A stretch of 64,000 nucleotides of DNA from CAVXTT01 sp963764685. GTDB taxonomy: Bacteria > Bacteroidota > Ignavibacteria > Ignavibacteriales > Ignavibacteriaceae. The notes under the pieces are model-generated. The model made no database searches and had not been told where the DNA came from. It worked only from the letters and a program-made list of their open reading frames with translations. Below are positions 28,078 through 36,597 of this stretch, in pieces. Position numbers and translations under genes: made by a program. Where the stretch lies: NCBI GenBank assembly GCA_963764685.1, contig CAVXTT010000001.1, positions 1-64,000 on the forward strand. Direction: 5' to 3'. The stretch's first letter is position 1. Each line of letters begins with the position of its first letter.

Positions 28078-30231
28078 TTAAAGCTGGATAATAGTTATGC
28101 AGTTTTCGATCGAATTAGTATATACCAGGTGATATTTCCTGAAGCTCATATTTTTTATAAAAAATGAACGTACTCCGGAAGCACTAACCAGATCGGAAAC
28201 TACTATTTTTCTTCCGTTATAAATGAAATTAAAATTGTACACACTCCCCTTTTCGGGGTCATAACAGGATAATTTTTTTAATCCGTTAAATCTTATTTCG
28301 CCATAAAACAACTGGTGCCGGTTGCTGATTTCGCGGCTTCCAGGAATTTTATTCGGTAAAGATAAAAATAGAGAATCTGAAGCTGAAATGGTAAATATTT
28401 CCCCGCTGCATTCCAAAAAACTAAGAGTATAATCCCGCTCACTATTTAGAAAATTACCGGTAATCCCGGTAACGGAACAAGGATTACCTGCCTCTACGGT
28501 CCCAAGAAGTTTTATATCATCAAACATCCTGTTATAAGTAACCCTTGCAAGGTTCAGAGAACTGTTCTGGCGTTTCCAATAATAGAGGTAGCCTGATTTA
28601 TCCTGTCCGAACCAGGCATCCTGAATATTTCCCGAGATACCCGCAGTTGTTTTAAATTCATATTTCATTTCGTTCCTGGATACCTTGCTTAATCCAAGTT
28701 TCCCGTCGGAGATAAATGCTATGAAAAGAACAGGATTATTATCCTCATCTCTTTCCGGCTTTACATCAAAGATATTACCCGGAGCATAAATGGATGATCT
28801 TCTGTAACTTCCCCTGCTGAGATCAGTATCAAGTATCTCAATAAGCTTTTTACCCGGCGTATAGCAATAAAATCTTTTCTGATGATCAGCTATCCTCTCG
28901 ATAATAAAATCTTCGTCATTCTCGAACAGCGGGTATGAATAAAAAGTCGAAGGGATTCCTTCTTTATTTCTTATAATAATTTTCAGTTTATGATCATATT
29001 TATCAATAAAAGCATAATCAACTATGCCGTCATTGCCGAAGTCGAAATATCTGAGCACTGATGGAAGCACACCGGCAGTCAAATTAATGAAATCCGGAAT
29101 AGAAGAAAGATTCGTTAATGAATATAAATATCCTGATGAGCTTAATGCCATTATGCCGTTAATGAACCTGCTGTAATAAGGGATAATGTTTTCCATATCC
29201 TGTTTCTTCAGATATAAGATCTCTTTATAAAATGACCTGCTCCCTGACGCAAAAAATATTGAGAGTAGTCCCTCCCTTTTATCAATATATGCGATATCTA
29301 TATAACCGTCCTTATTGTAATCGGCTGTAAGGAAGGTGCCGGGTCTATAATCAGCTGGAATCGACAGATCATAGCTGAATGAAGAAGTGAAATCACCGAA
29401 ATAGATCTTAATACTTTTCCCCGCTGTAAGGATAATATCATCATAACCGTCAAGATCGATATCATTCATTCTGAAGCTTGTTATTTTCTCTTCAAAATCA
29501 AAAGACCGGACCTTATAAAAATTTCCGGCAGGGTTATAATAGAACAGGTCGATCGAATTCGATATAATATTCTGCGCAGCAATATCCTGGAAACCGTCAT
29601 TGCTTATGTCTGTAAAATAGGCTCTTGCATAAATTCCATTAGGGACAGCTTCTTTTACTTCAAGCCTTCCGTCTTTATCATATATAACCGAGATACCGTT
29701 GTATGCACTCCCGGAAATAAGGCATTCCGAAGTATCATTACCATCAATATCCTTAACATTAATAAAATCAGGATATGACGATAATTTAATCTTTTTCCCC
29801 CCGGAAGGTCTTCCGGTCTCCGAGAAGCTGATGTTTCCTGCTGTCAGTTCTTTTCTTGAAGTATAAAAGTAACCTGTAACAATATTTTTTTTGTTAATTA
29901 TATTCTCAATGTTTGTTAAATGGACGGGTGAAGTATATTTCCGGGCTTTGGAAAAGGCGCCATTCTTCTCCCCTCTTAATACAGCTATTTCTTTGTTTCC
30001 CGGATTGAATAATACCAGATCAGAATAAGTATCATTATTAAAATTCAGCTGAAATAAGGAGGTAAAACCGGAATCTACAGCGAGACTATTGTATCTGCAG
30101 AAGCCGTTAATCGGTATTTGGGAAAAATTAACAGATGTAAATAAGATAAGAAATAAAAATAATTTAGTTCTTCCTGCCGGAAAGTCTTGTTTCTCTTCTT
30201 TGAAGAGCTTCATTATATCTTCTTTTTTCAT
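28078..30231 (-). CDS. exported FG-GAP/VCBS repeat protein
   Basis: A 717-residue protein with a hydrophobic export segment (about 24-38, ending F-S-Q) and many FG-GAP/VCBS-like repeats with calcium-binding-type D-x-D-x-D-x-x-D stretches (D-I-D-L-D-G-Y-D-D, D-Y-N-K-D-G-Y-I-D, D-F-G-N-D-G-I-V-D). Such repeats build a beta-propeller. There is no obvious T9SS sorting domain, although a short C-terminal beta segment is present. The start is uncertain: ATG at 30231 or 30213, both inside the 3-prime end of the thioesterase gene in another frame. The metallopeptidase gene begins 4 bases later, suggesting a functional pair. Confidence 0.72.
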   Translation of the reverse strand: MKKEDIMKLFKEEKQDFPAGRTKLFLFLILFTSVNFSQIPINGFCRYNSLAVDSGFTSLFQLNFNNDTYSDLVLFNPGNKEIAVLRGEKNGAFSKARKYTSPVHLTNIENIINKKNIVTGYFYTSRKELTAGNISFSETGRPSGGKKIKLSSYPDFINVKDIDGNDTSECLISGSAYNGISVIYDKDGRLEVKEAVPNGIYARAYFTDISNDGFQDIAAQNIISNSIDLFYYNPAGNFYKVRSFDFEEKITSFRMNDIDLDGYDDIILTAGKSIKIYFGDFTSSFSYDLSIPADYRPGTFLTADYNKDGYIDIAYIDKREGLLSIFFASGSRSFYKEILYLKKQDMENIIPYYSRFINGIMALSSSGYLYSLTNLSSIPDFINLTAGVLPSVLRYFDFGNDGIVDYAFIDKYDHKLKIIIRNKEGIPSTFYSYPLFENDEDFIIERIADHQKRFYCYTPGKKLIEILDTDLSRGSYRRSSIYAPGNIFDVKPERDEDNNPVLFIAFISDGKLGLSKVSRNEMKYEFKTTAGISGNIQDAWFGQDKSGYLYYWKRQNSSLNLARVTYNRMFDDIKLLGTVEAGNPCSVTGITGNFLNSERDYTLSFLECSGEIFTISASDSLFLSLPNKIPGSREISNRHQLFYGEIRFNGLKKLSCYDPEKGSVYNFNFIYNGRKIVVSDLVSASGVRSFFIKNMSFRKYHLVYTNSIENCITIIQL

Positions 30232-30634
30232 CCTTTGTTTCGGGAACTGCCTCGATCGCTTTTACAGGTCTGCCTTCAGAATCAACACTTACAAAAGTTA
30301 AATATGCCGTATTGGTGTGGAGCTGCTTTCCCTCCCTGAAGGTCTCTGCATAAACCTTTACACCAACTTCCATAGATGTATTAAAGACACGGTTCACAGA
30401 AGCAACAAGTGTTACTGCATCGCCGAGACTTATGGGATGGTGAAAGTCTATCCTGTCGACAGAAGCTGTAACACATATCCTGCTGTTATGTTTGGAAGCT
30501 GCTATAGCTGCACAAATGTCAATCCAATGCATCAACTGCCCCCCGAGCAATTTTCCAAGCTGGTTTGTGTGGTGCGGCAGAACCAATTCAGTCATTGTCA
30601 CAATGGATTCGGAGATCTTCCGGGAGTTACTCAT
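30164..30634 (-). CDS. acyl-CoA thioesterase, hotdog fold (YciA-like)
   Basis: A 156-residue cytosolic hotdog-fold thioesterase hydrolysing acyl-CoA to the free acid. Recognisable are H-H-T-N-Q-L-G-K-L-L-G-G-Q-L-M-H-W-I-D (residues about 20-38, with the catalytic-type aspartate) and D-R-I-D-F-H-H-P-I. The chain-length preference cannot be read. It overlaps bamD by ATGA and overlaps the following VCBS gene by 50 to 68 bases, so translation is probably coupled. Confidence 0.88.
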   Translation of the reverse strand: MSNSRKISESIVTMTELVLPHHTNQLGKLLGGQLMHWIDICAAIAASKHNSRICVTASVDRIDFHHPISLGDAVTLVASVNRVFNTSMEVGVKVYAETFREGKQLHTNTAYLTFVSVDSEGRPVKAIEAVPETKDEKRRYNEALQRRETRLSGRKN

Positions 30635-31392
30635 TTATTTGATGCAGATAGTTTACCCTGAATATCATTCCTCATACCTTCCAGCTCAGGTATGTGAGTA
30701 TCGCCCGGGTACCTTTCAATAAACTTATTTATTTCCTTCAGGGCCTCTGAATTCCTTTGCCGGGATACGAGAAGTCGAATCCTTTGATACATAGCCAGAG
30801 GGGCGTAAGGGGTATCGTGAAATTGTTCTACAACATTATTATAATACATAATAGCAGCGCTGAAGTATTCCATCTTCTCATATATATATGCCGCATTATA
30901 AGCTTTGTGGGCAAGTTTATCGTTCATTTCCTGAATTTTATTTTCACATTCAGGCACTCTTTTATCCGCGGGGAAGAAATCAATAAAAGCCTGGTATTCC
31001 TGTATGGCTTTAATCGTGTATGTCTGATCAAGCGCGAAGTTTGGGGATAAGCTGTAGTAGCATTCAGCCAGCATATATTGTGACTCGGCTACAAATTCAC
31101 TTGCGGGCATATTTTGTACAAGCCTGCTGAATTCATATGCGGCAAGGATAAACTCACCCCTTTTATATCTCGACTGACCCAGATAAAATTGTGCATCATC
31201 AACAACCTGGCTGCCCGGGTATTGAAGAAGCATCGACTGGAATTCTGAAACAGCTTCATCGTAGTCTTCTTCATTATATTTTTCCAGGGCATACTTCAGC
31301 CTCTCTTCACCTGAAAGATTTGCAGTGTCTATCGAGCCCGAACATCCCCAGTAGAATAAAGAAAATAATAAAATAATTAAGAATTTTTTCAT
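30631..31392 (-). CDS. bamD: outer membrane assembly lipoprotein BamD-like
   Basis: A 253-residue lipoprotein with signal peptide and lipobox (Y-W-G-C, Cys17), then five TPR-like helical hairpins: A-x-x-x-Y-N-E-x-D-Y-D-E-A, Y-K-R-G-E-F-I-L-A-A, and the C-terminal Y-E-K-M-E-Y-F-S-A-A repeat. BamD is the essential partner of BamA in inserting beta-barrel proteins. The ATG at 31392 begins the signal peptide; the frame is open to a TTG 24 bases before. It is the first gene of the run bamD, thioesterase, VCBS, metallopeptidase, ccmA-F. Confidence 0.85.
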   Translation of the reverse strand: MKKFLIILLFSLFYWGCSGSIDTANLSGEERLKYALEKYNEEDYDEAVSEFQSMLLQYPGSQVVDDAQFYLGQSRYKRGEFILAAYEFSRLVQNMPASEFVAESQYMLAECYYSLSPNFALDQTYTIKAIQEYQAFIDFFPADKRVPECENKIQEMNDKLAHKAYNAAYIYEKMEYFSAAIMYYNNVVEQFHDTPYAPLAMYQRIRLLVSRQRNSEALKEINKFIERYPGDTHIPELEGMRNDIQGKLSASNK

Positions 31393-31470
31393 ATGCGGTT
31401 TTAATTTCAGCCTCAATAATAACTAAAATGATGAAGTCTTCAAAGGTAATTTAGCTCACTTTGATGAGGT

Positions 31471-32037
31471 CTATTTGCTCCTGATCGAGAAGAACAGAAT
31501 GACAACCAGGGCTGCAGTTCCTATCGCTATGGCTGGTTCGAGAAGACTTGAGAAAAACGGTTCCGGAGGAATTTTCCCCTTAGTAAGAGGATACATCTGG
31601 TTTTCAATGAACTCAACCGATTCCATTGCTACTGTATCACTATACACCAGGTTAAATGTCCGGTGTACTTTGTTTTCTTTGTTTAGATAATTACCCTGAA
31701 GCTGCAGCTCCCGCGGAATGTAAAAGCTGCCGAACAAACCATCTCTGAACATTTCTCCATAAATAACTGAAGTCTGATCCACAAGGAAAACAAGGTCAGC
31801 ATCCTGCATCGGTGCATCTTTATAATTCCTGTCAAGCAATCCAGCCGCAGCGTGATTATAAAAAATATTGTTTGCATCCCCGGATTCGAAGTAAAACAGG
31901 CTGTCTGAATCTGCGGAACTGTTATTTACAGCTTCTGTAAGTGCTGAATCGAGAAGAGTATAGAATATTTCAAGATTAGTTCTTGTCTGTGCTGCCGCCA
32001 CACCGTAAAAGAGAAAGATGATAAGTATTTTTTTCAT
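31471..32037 (-). CDS. hypothetical exported protein with C-terminal membrane anchor
   Basis: A 188-residue protein I do not recognise. It has a signal peptide (1-16, ending A-A-A-Q), a mixed alpha/beta central part and a C-terminal hydrophobic segment (about 165-184) ending in a basic R-S-K tail, which would leave most of it in the periplasm. No cysteine or metal-site pattern is visible. It lies between htpX (42 bases) and bamD (78 bases) on the same strand, hinting at an envelope-maintenance role. Confidence 0.6.
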   Translation of the reverse strand: MKKILIIFLFYGVAAAQTRTNLEIFYTLLDSALTEAVNNSSADSDSLFYFESGDANNIFYNHAAAGLLDRNYKDAPMQDADLVFLVDQTSVIYGEMFRDGLFGSFYIPRELQLQGNYLNKENKVHRTFNLVYSDTVAMESVEFIENQMYPLTKGKIPPEPFFSSLLEPAIAIGTAALVVILFFSIRSK

Positions 32038-32079
32038 CCGGTAATAATTAAAACGATGGAAGCAGCAGAGCTCATAAAA

Positions 32080-32928
32080 TTAAGCTCTGCCCCGGGCAAT
32101 AAGCTGAAGTCTTTTTATTCTCTCTTCAACGGGGGGATGTGTAGAGAAAAGTTTCATTACACCACCGCCGTGGAGTGGATTTACAATAAACATATGGGCT
32201 GTGGCAGGTCCTGCATTATGCACAGGCCTTACCTGATTTGCTGCCGATATTTTCTGCAGTGCCGAAGCAAGATATAATGGGTCGCCGGATATTGCAGCTC
32301 CTCCTTCATCTGCAGCATATTCCCTCGATCTTGAAATTGCAAGCTGCAGGAGTGTTGCCGCAATAGGAGCAAGTATTAAAAGCAGGAGTGAAGAAATTCC
32401 TCCCCCGTCATCATCATCGCTTCCTCTTCCGAACATTAATGCCCATCCCGCCATTTGTGCTATATATGTAATAGTGCCTACGATTGTAGCAGCAATTGTC
32501 CCTGTAAGAATATCACGGTTCTTTACATGAGCCAGTTCGTGAGCCATTACACCGGCAAGTTCCTGGTTGCTTAATCCTTTAAGAATTCCTGTTGTGGCAG
32601 CTACAGCCGCATTCTCAGGATTTCGTCCTGTGGCAAATGCATTAGGTGCCGGGTCATCAATTAAATAAACTTTAGGCATAGGAAGATTGGCATTTTTAGC
32701 CAGCTCTTCGATCATATCATAAAATTTGGGTGCAGTTTCACGGTCAATCTGCTTTGCGCGGTACATAGAGAGAACTATCTTATCGGAAAACCAGTAAGCG
32801 CCGAAATTCATTATCAGGGAAAAGATAAAGGCAATGGTCATACCTGATGTCCCGCCGATGAGATAACCCACCAAAAGGAATAAAACCATCAGGAACGTCA
32901 TCAAAAATACGGTCTTAAACGTGTTCAT
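32080..32928 (-). CDS. htpX: zinc metalloprotease HtpX
   Basis: A 282-residue M48 membrane protease that degrades misfolded membrane proteins. Two N-terminal membrane helices (about 5-24 and 28-46) precede the zinc motif H130-E-L-A-H134; two more helices follow, and the third zinc ligand lies in the S-R-E-Y-A-A-D segment (Glu near 209). Length and topology match the family exactly. The active site faces the cytoplasm. Confidence 0.95.
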   Translation of the reverse strand: MNTFKTVFLMTFLMVLFLLVGYLIGGTSGMTIAFIFSLIMNFGAYWFSDKIVLSMYRAKQIDRETAPKFYDMIEELAKNANLPMPKVYLIDDPAPNAFATGRNPENAAVAATTGILKGLSNQELAGVMAHELAHVKNRDILTGTIAATIVGTITYIAQMAGWALMFGRGSDDDDGGGISSLLLLILAPIAATLLQLAISRSREYAADEGGAAISGDPLYLASALQKISAANQVRPVHNAGPATAHMFIVNPLHGGGVMKLFSTHPPVEERIKRLQLIARGRA

Positions 32929-33105
32929 TATTTCCTTATTATTAGATAATTAAATTAAAGAAAGTTGTATGGTTTCGCAAGGAAAACCAGAGTCCGTACT
33001 ATGTAACTATTTATATTTTAAGGAAGTTCCAGCTTTCCCGGCATAATAGATTGATATTAAGTGTCTTAATTTGATATTTTAGTTTCAAACAAAAAGAAAA
33101 ATAAA

Positions 33106-33393
33106 ATGGCAGCATATGTTATTGTTGAAGTTGGAATAAATGATCCTGTAAGGTATGAGGATTATAAAAAAATGTCCCCCCTGTCAATTTCCCTTTATGG
33201 AGGGAAATTTATTGCAAGGGGAGGTAAAGCAGAGCTTCTTGAAGGAACCAGGGAACCGGAAAGAGTAGTTATCCTGCAGTTCGAAAATGCAGAAAGAGCA
33301 AAAGCCTGGTGGAGTTCTCCGGAGTATGCCGAAGCAAAGAAATTAAGGCAGTCAATTGCAAATACGAGGATGATCCTTATAGAAGGAGTATAG
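33106..33393 (+). CDS. DUF1330 domain protein
   Basis: A 95-residue protein of the DUF1330 family, a dimeric ferredoxin-like alpha/beta fold. The hallmarks are the opening A-Y-V-I-V-E-V, Y-G-G-K-F-I-A-R-G-G and the W-W-S-S-P-E-Y sequence. No enzymatic role is established for the family. It is a single small gene between htpX, which points the other way, and the PorQ-like gene; the ATG follows an A-rich AAAGAAAAATAAA leader. Confidence 0.88.
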   Translation: MAAYVIVEVGINDPVRYEDYKKMSPLSISLYGGKFIARGGKAELLEGTREPERVVILQFENAERAKAWWSSPEYAEAKKLRQSIANTRMILIEGV

Positions 33394-33479
33394 AATTAAT
33401 TATATTATCACTAATTTAATTCACTTGCCTTTATTTTATATTAATGTTAAATAAGCAATGTTTTTTTAAGGAATTTCGA

Positions 33480-34406
33480 ATGAAGAGAAATCTTTTCTGG
33501 GTACTACTGCTTTTAGTTACTTCGGTATCTTCCGCCCAAAATACATATGATTTCCTGAGAGTTGATATGAGCGCCCGCGCAGGTGCATTGGGGGGAACGT
33601 TTGTCGCAAATAATGATGACCCGGATGTTATTTTTTATAACCCGGCAGGTCTAAGCCTTTTAACAGGGAGTCCCGCATCCTTTTCATTTGTAAAACACCT
33701 GATGGATATAAACCTGGCAAGTCTCTCCTTCTCATACGACTTTGAGAACATCGGGAGATTCGGAACGGCAATCAAATATATAAATTACGGTACATTCCAG
33801 GGAGCAGATGAATTCGGAAACCAGACAGGTGAGTTCTCAGCTAACGAGTTTGCATTTTTAGTAGGCTACAGCGGTGCACTTGCCGAAGGATTTTATTACG
33901 GAGCAAATGCTAAATTTATTTACTCCGGGATAGCCGACCTCTCCTCTACTGCAATGGCAGCAGATATCGGACTTCATTACGCGCTCCCCGGTGAGTTTAA
34001 CTTAGGCCTTGCATTACTGAATATGGGAGGGCAGCTTTCGCAATATGACTCCACAACCGAAAACATCCCGTTCGATATTGTAATAGGAGCATCCAAAAAA
34101 TTAGAGCACATTCCACTGAAGATCTCTCTCGATTTTCATAAGCTGAACGAAGAAAGGGATGATTTCATACAGAAGTTTAAGGCGTTTAGTGTAGGCGCAG
34201 AGTTTACCTTATCCAAAGTTTTAAGATTACGCCTGGGATATGATAATGAGAAACGCTCCGAGCTGAAGATAGGATCCTATGCAGGTCTCGCAGGATTTAA
34301 TGCCGGCCTCGGAGTTAATATCTCCAACTACCGATTCGATTACGGCTTCTCTTCAATGGGGGCGATCGGAGAACTTCACAGGATAAGCATTTCAACTACT
34401 TTATAA
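33480..34406 (+). CDS. PorV/PorQ family outer-membrane protein (PorQ-like)
   Basis: A 308-residue outer-membrane beta-barrel of the PorV/PorQ family linked to type IX secretion. After the signal peptide (about 1-20) comes Y-D-F-L-R-V-D-M-S-A-R-A-G-A-L-G-G, D-D-P-D-V-I-F-Y-N-P-A-G-L and alternating beta-strands ending in an aromatic-rich C-terminus. This fits with the several T9SS-sorted proteins encoded here. I chose the ATG at 33480 because it has an AAGGA site and yields a normal signal peptide; an in-frame ATG lies 12 codons earlier. Confidence 0.8.
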   Translation: MKRNLFWVLLLLVTSVSSAQNTYDFLRVDMSARAGALGGTFVANNDDPDVIFYNPAGLSLLTGSPASFSFVKHLMDINLASLSFSYDFENIGRFGTAIKYINYGTFQGADEFGNQTGEFSANEFAFLVGYSGALAEGFYYGANAKFIYSGIADLSSTAMAADIGLHYALPGEFNLGLALLNMGGQLSQYDSTTENIPFDIVIGASKKLEHIPLKISLDFHKLNEERDDFIQKFKAFSVGAEFTLSKVLRLRLGYDNEKRSELKIGSYAGLAGFNAGLGVNISNYRFDYGFSSMGAIGELHRISISTTL

Positions 34407-34430
34407 AAATTTTAATTATTTATTAATTAA

Positions 34431-34463
34431 AAAAAGCTGTTTCGAAAGGAGCAGCTTTTTTTT
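34431..34463 (+). terminator. terminator after the PorQ-like gene
   Basis: AAAAAGCTG-12 nt-CAGCTTTTTTTT, a clear stem with T-run, symmetric enough to work on both strands. Confidence 0.85.
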
Positions 34464-34929
34464 ATCTCACAACCATTACCAACAGAAGCAACCCGCCCGA
34501 ATAACCGCCCAATTCAGAATTAAGAAGCGGCCTGTCTTTGATTGTGCCGTTTACGGAATGACCCGGTCACTTGGAATGTTTGGATTTCTCGAAGACTGTC
34601 TAGGCGCAGGCTCGAAAACACTCAGTGACCTTCCTTTCCAAAGATCCTAGCCCGGTGGCTAGTGTTCCGAAGGAATGTATCGAAGCTCATACGGCGGGCA
34701 GTGAAAAATCCTCATACCAGGCCAGTGCCCTGACCATTTTATGCTGGAAGATTTCTACGAGATGCCGGAATTCTTACGAAATAGATCCCCTCCAGGGGTC
34801 AATGCATTGGAGGGAATACATTTTCTCCCATTATAGAAGACCTCCAGCCTTGCAAAACAAAATATCTTTAAAAAAACTTATGCGTTTTTTGAGCCAAATT
34901 CAATAAAAGCAAAATATAAGCACCTGGTA
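34464..34929. other. non-coding stretch without recognised gene
   Basis: I see no convincing gene. A palindromic stretch GGTCACT...AGTGACC (34564-34631) could form a large stem. The open frame inside lacks protein-like composition. Confidence 0.4.
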
Positions 34930-35031
34930 TCTAATCCTCATCTAATCCTGATGTAATCCTCATCTAATCCTCAGATTTGACTAATTTTGAGGATTACATC
35001 AGGGTTACTTCAGGATTGTATCAGGGTTAGC
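34930..35031. repeat. inverted arrays of 11-bp units
   Basis: Four head-to-tail units of TCTAATCCTCA type (34930-34973), a 14-base spacer, then four units of TGAGGATTACA type (34988-35031), the reverse complement with a few changes. The whole block is an inverted repeat with 44-base arms and an 11-base internal period. Confidence 0.8.
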
Positions 35032-35164
35032 AGCCAAATCTTTATAATTTGCCGGTAAAAGGATTTTATTGATCGTGAACGGAGATTCAATTAGATGGAA
35101 AGAAAGTTGGATCTGTGAGGTGCGATTTCGATTAGTTCTAAAAATCCTGAATCAGACAGGAGCG

Positions 35165-35264
35165 TGGGATTGCTTCAGTCGAAGACTCCTTCGCAGGGTT
35201 ATTCCATAGTTGATTAGTGACAGGTACGCCAGATTGCTTCGTCGAAGACTCCTCGCAATGACGA
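35165..35264. repeat. two GATTGCTTC...GCAATGAC hairpin repeats
   Basis: Copies at 35165-35199 and 35229-35264 of a short imperfect palindrome: ATTGCTTC, GTCGAAGACTCC, TTCGCAA/GCAATGAC. The same element recurs near 62370. It belongs to a type of intergenic repeat common in bacteria. Confidence 0.65.
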
Positions 35265-35271
35265 GTCCTAT

Positions 35272-35320
35272 TTCGAACTATGATCGTACCATCGAACTAT
35301 CGACTATCGTACTATCGTAC
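35272..35320. repeat. 8-bp tandem repeat (GTWCGATA, reverse orientation)
   Basis: Read on the minus strand: GTACGATA, GTACGATA, GTCGATA, GTTCGATG, GTACGATC. The same octamer array appears in the other orientation at 48895-48922. Confidence 0.6.
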
Positions 35321-35325
35321 TTTAT

Positions 35326-36465
35326 TCACCTGCCGAAAGGTTTTTCGAGGTATTCTTTGGCCTGTGAATGGGATGAGCCGTAATCCTTCATTTCAAGAAG
35401 CTTGTTATAACATTCGACAGCTTCGTTCCTGTTGCCGAGCTGGTCATTTATCATTCCAAGATAAAGTACGGAATTTATCCTGAAGCCGGATGCCTCTTCC
35501 CCGTCAATCTCCGTAGAGATACTGTCGCACTGCTGAAAATAATATTTAGATGAGTCGAGCATATCAATATTCCTGTATTGCACACCGACATAATAACTGG
35601 CTTCCCTCTTCGTTTTCCTGGTTGTATAACCTGTCATATTCCTGCTGCCTTTAGTGCAGTATATCCCTAAAGATTTCAGAAGCGGCTCCATAATCTCCCA
35701 TCTTTGCTGCAATTCTTCCTTTCCATTTCTGGAAAATCGGGTTATCGGGGAAATCATTTATAAGCATTGCTGCATATTCATTTGCCAGACGGGGATTATT
35801 TTCATACTGGTAATATAGTGTCATCAGAAAATACTCGCTTCATACTTTGCATATTTCCCGTTGGATGCTGTTGTGTTAAGCTGACTTATTCCCTTTTCTT
35901 TATCTCCCGATGGGAAGAATATCATAAGCGGTTTAAGAAACGGATAATCATTAGGAATTACTGATGCATAATAATTGTAGATTCCAAATCCAAGCTGAAC
36001 ATCCATATTGGAAGGATCGAGCTCAGATGCCCTTTCTACTATGGGAAGCGCTTCCCTTCCGTCATCTGCTGCTTTTATCCAGCTTTCCCTGTATGCCCTT
36101 AAGCGTCCCCTGAAACCGATAGCTCCCCCTTTAAAGAATAAGGCATCAACATTATCAGGATCTTGTTCAAGCATCTGATCACATTGATAGATTACATCCT
36201 CAAGCTTCTGGAAAAAAAGTTCATCATTGCTCTCGTTGTCAAGATCAAGCAGTATTCTCCACCAGTCGATCATTGCAAGGAAAAATCTCCCTGCCGGATG
36301 ATCCGGATAATTGGCAATTACTTTACGGAATGTAACTTCGGCATCGGGAAATTTTATATTGTATATCTGGTGGATGCCGGTGGTAATAAGGCTGTCAAAT
36401 TCAGGGGATTGTGCCTGCAGGAATCCTGCCTGTATGACCAAAAAGAATAAAATAAATCTCTTCAA
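35326..36465 (-). CDS. exported TPR protein, frameshifted
   Basis: A secreted or periplasmic protein of about 380 residues: signal peptide (1-18, ending L-Q-A-Q), then TPR-like helices (F-P-D-A-E-V-T-F-R-K-V-I-A-N-Y-P; L-D-P-S-N-M-D-V; L-G-M-I-N-D-Q-L-G-N-R-N-E-A-V-E-C-Y-N-K-L). Three frames contribute, with breaks near 35834 (one base missing) and 35665 (one extra). Corrected, it reads through without stops. The family is common in Bacteroidota and its function is not defined. It stands alone between repeat-rich DNA and glyQS. Confidence 0.7.
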
Positions 36466-36597
36466 ACTAAACTGCTCCGGATTTTTTTAGCTTATACCGT
36501 CCCAAATCAGAAAAGTGCCCCGGAATCGAATGGCTGCTGGTCGATTGCGGTCGTGCGGACTCGATGCATAGTCGAAATTAGGACACCCGACTTCACA

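Noticed and set aside
34625..34906. 93-residue open frame in the repeat-rich gap
   Set aside because: Composition is not protein-like, there is no ribosome-binding site, and it lies in DNA with palindromes and phased repeats.
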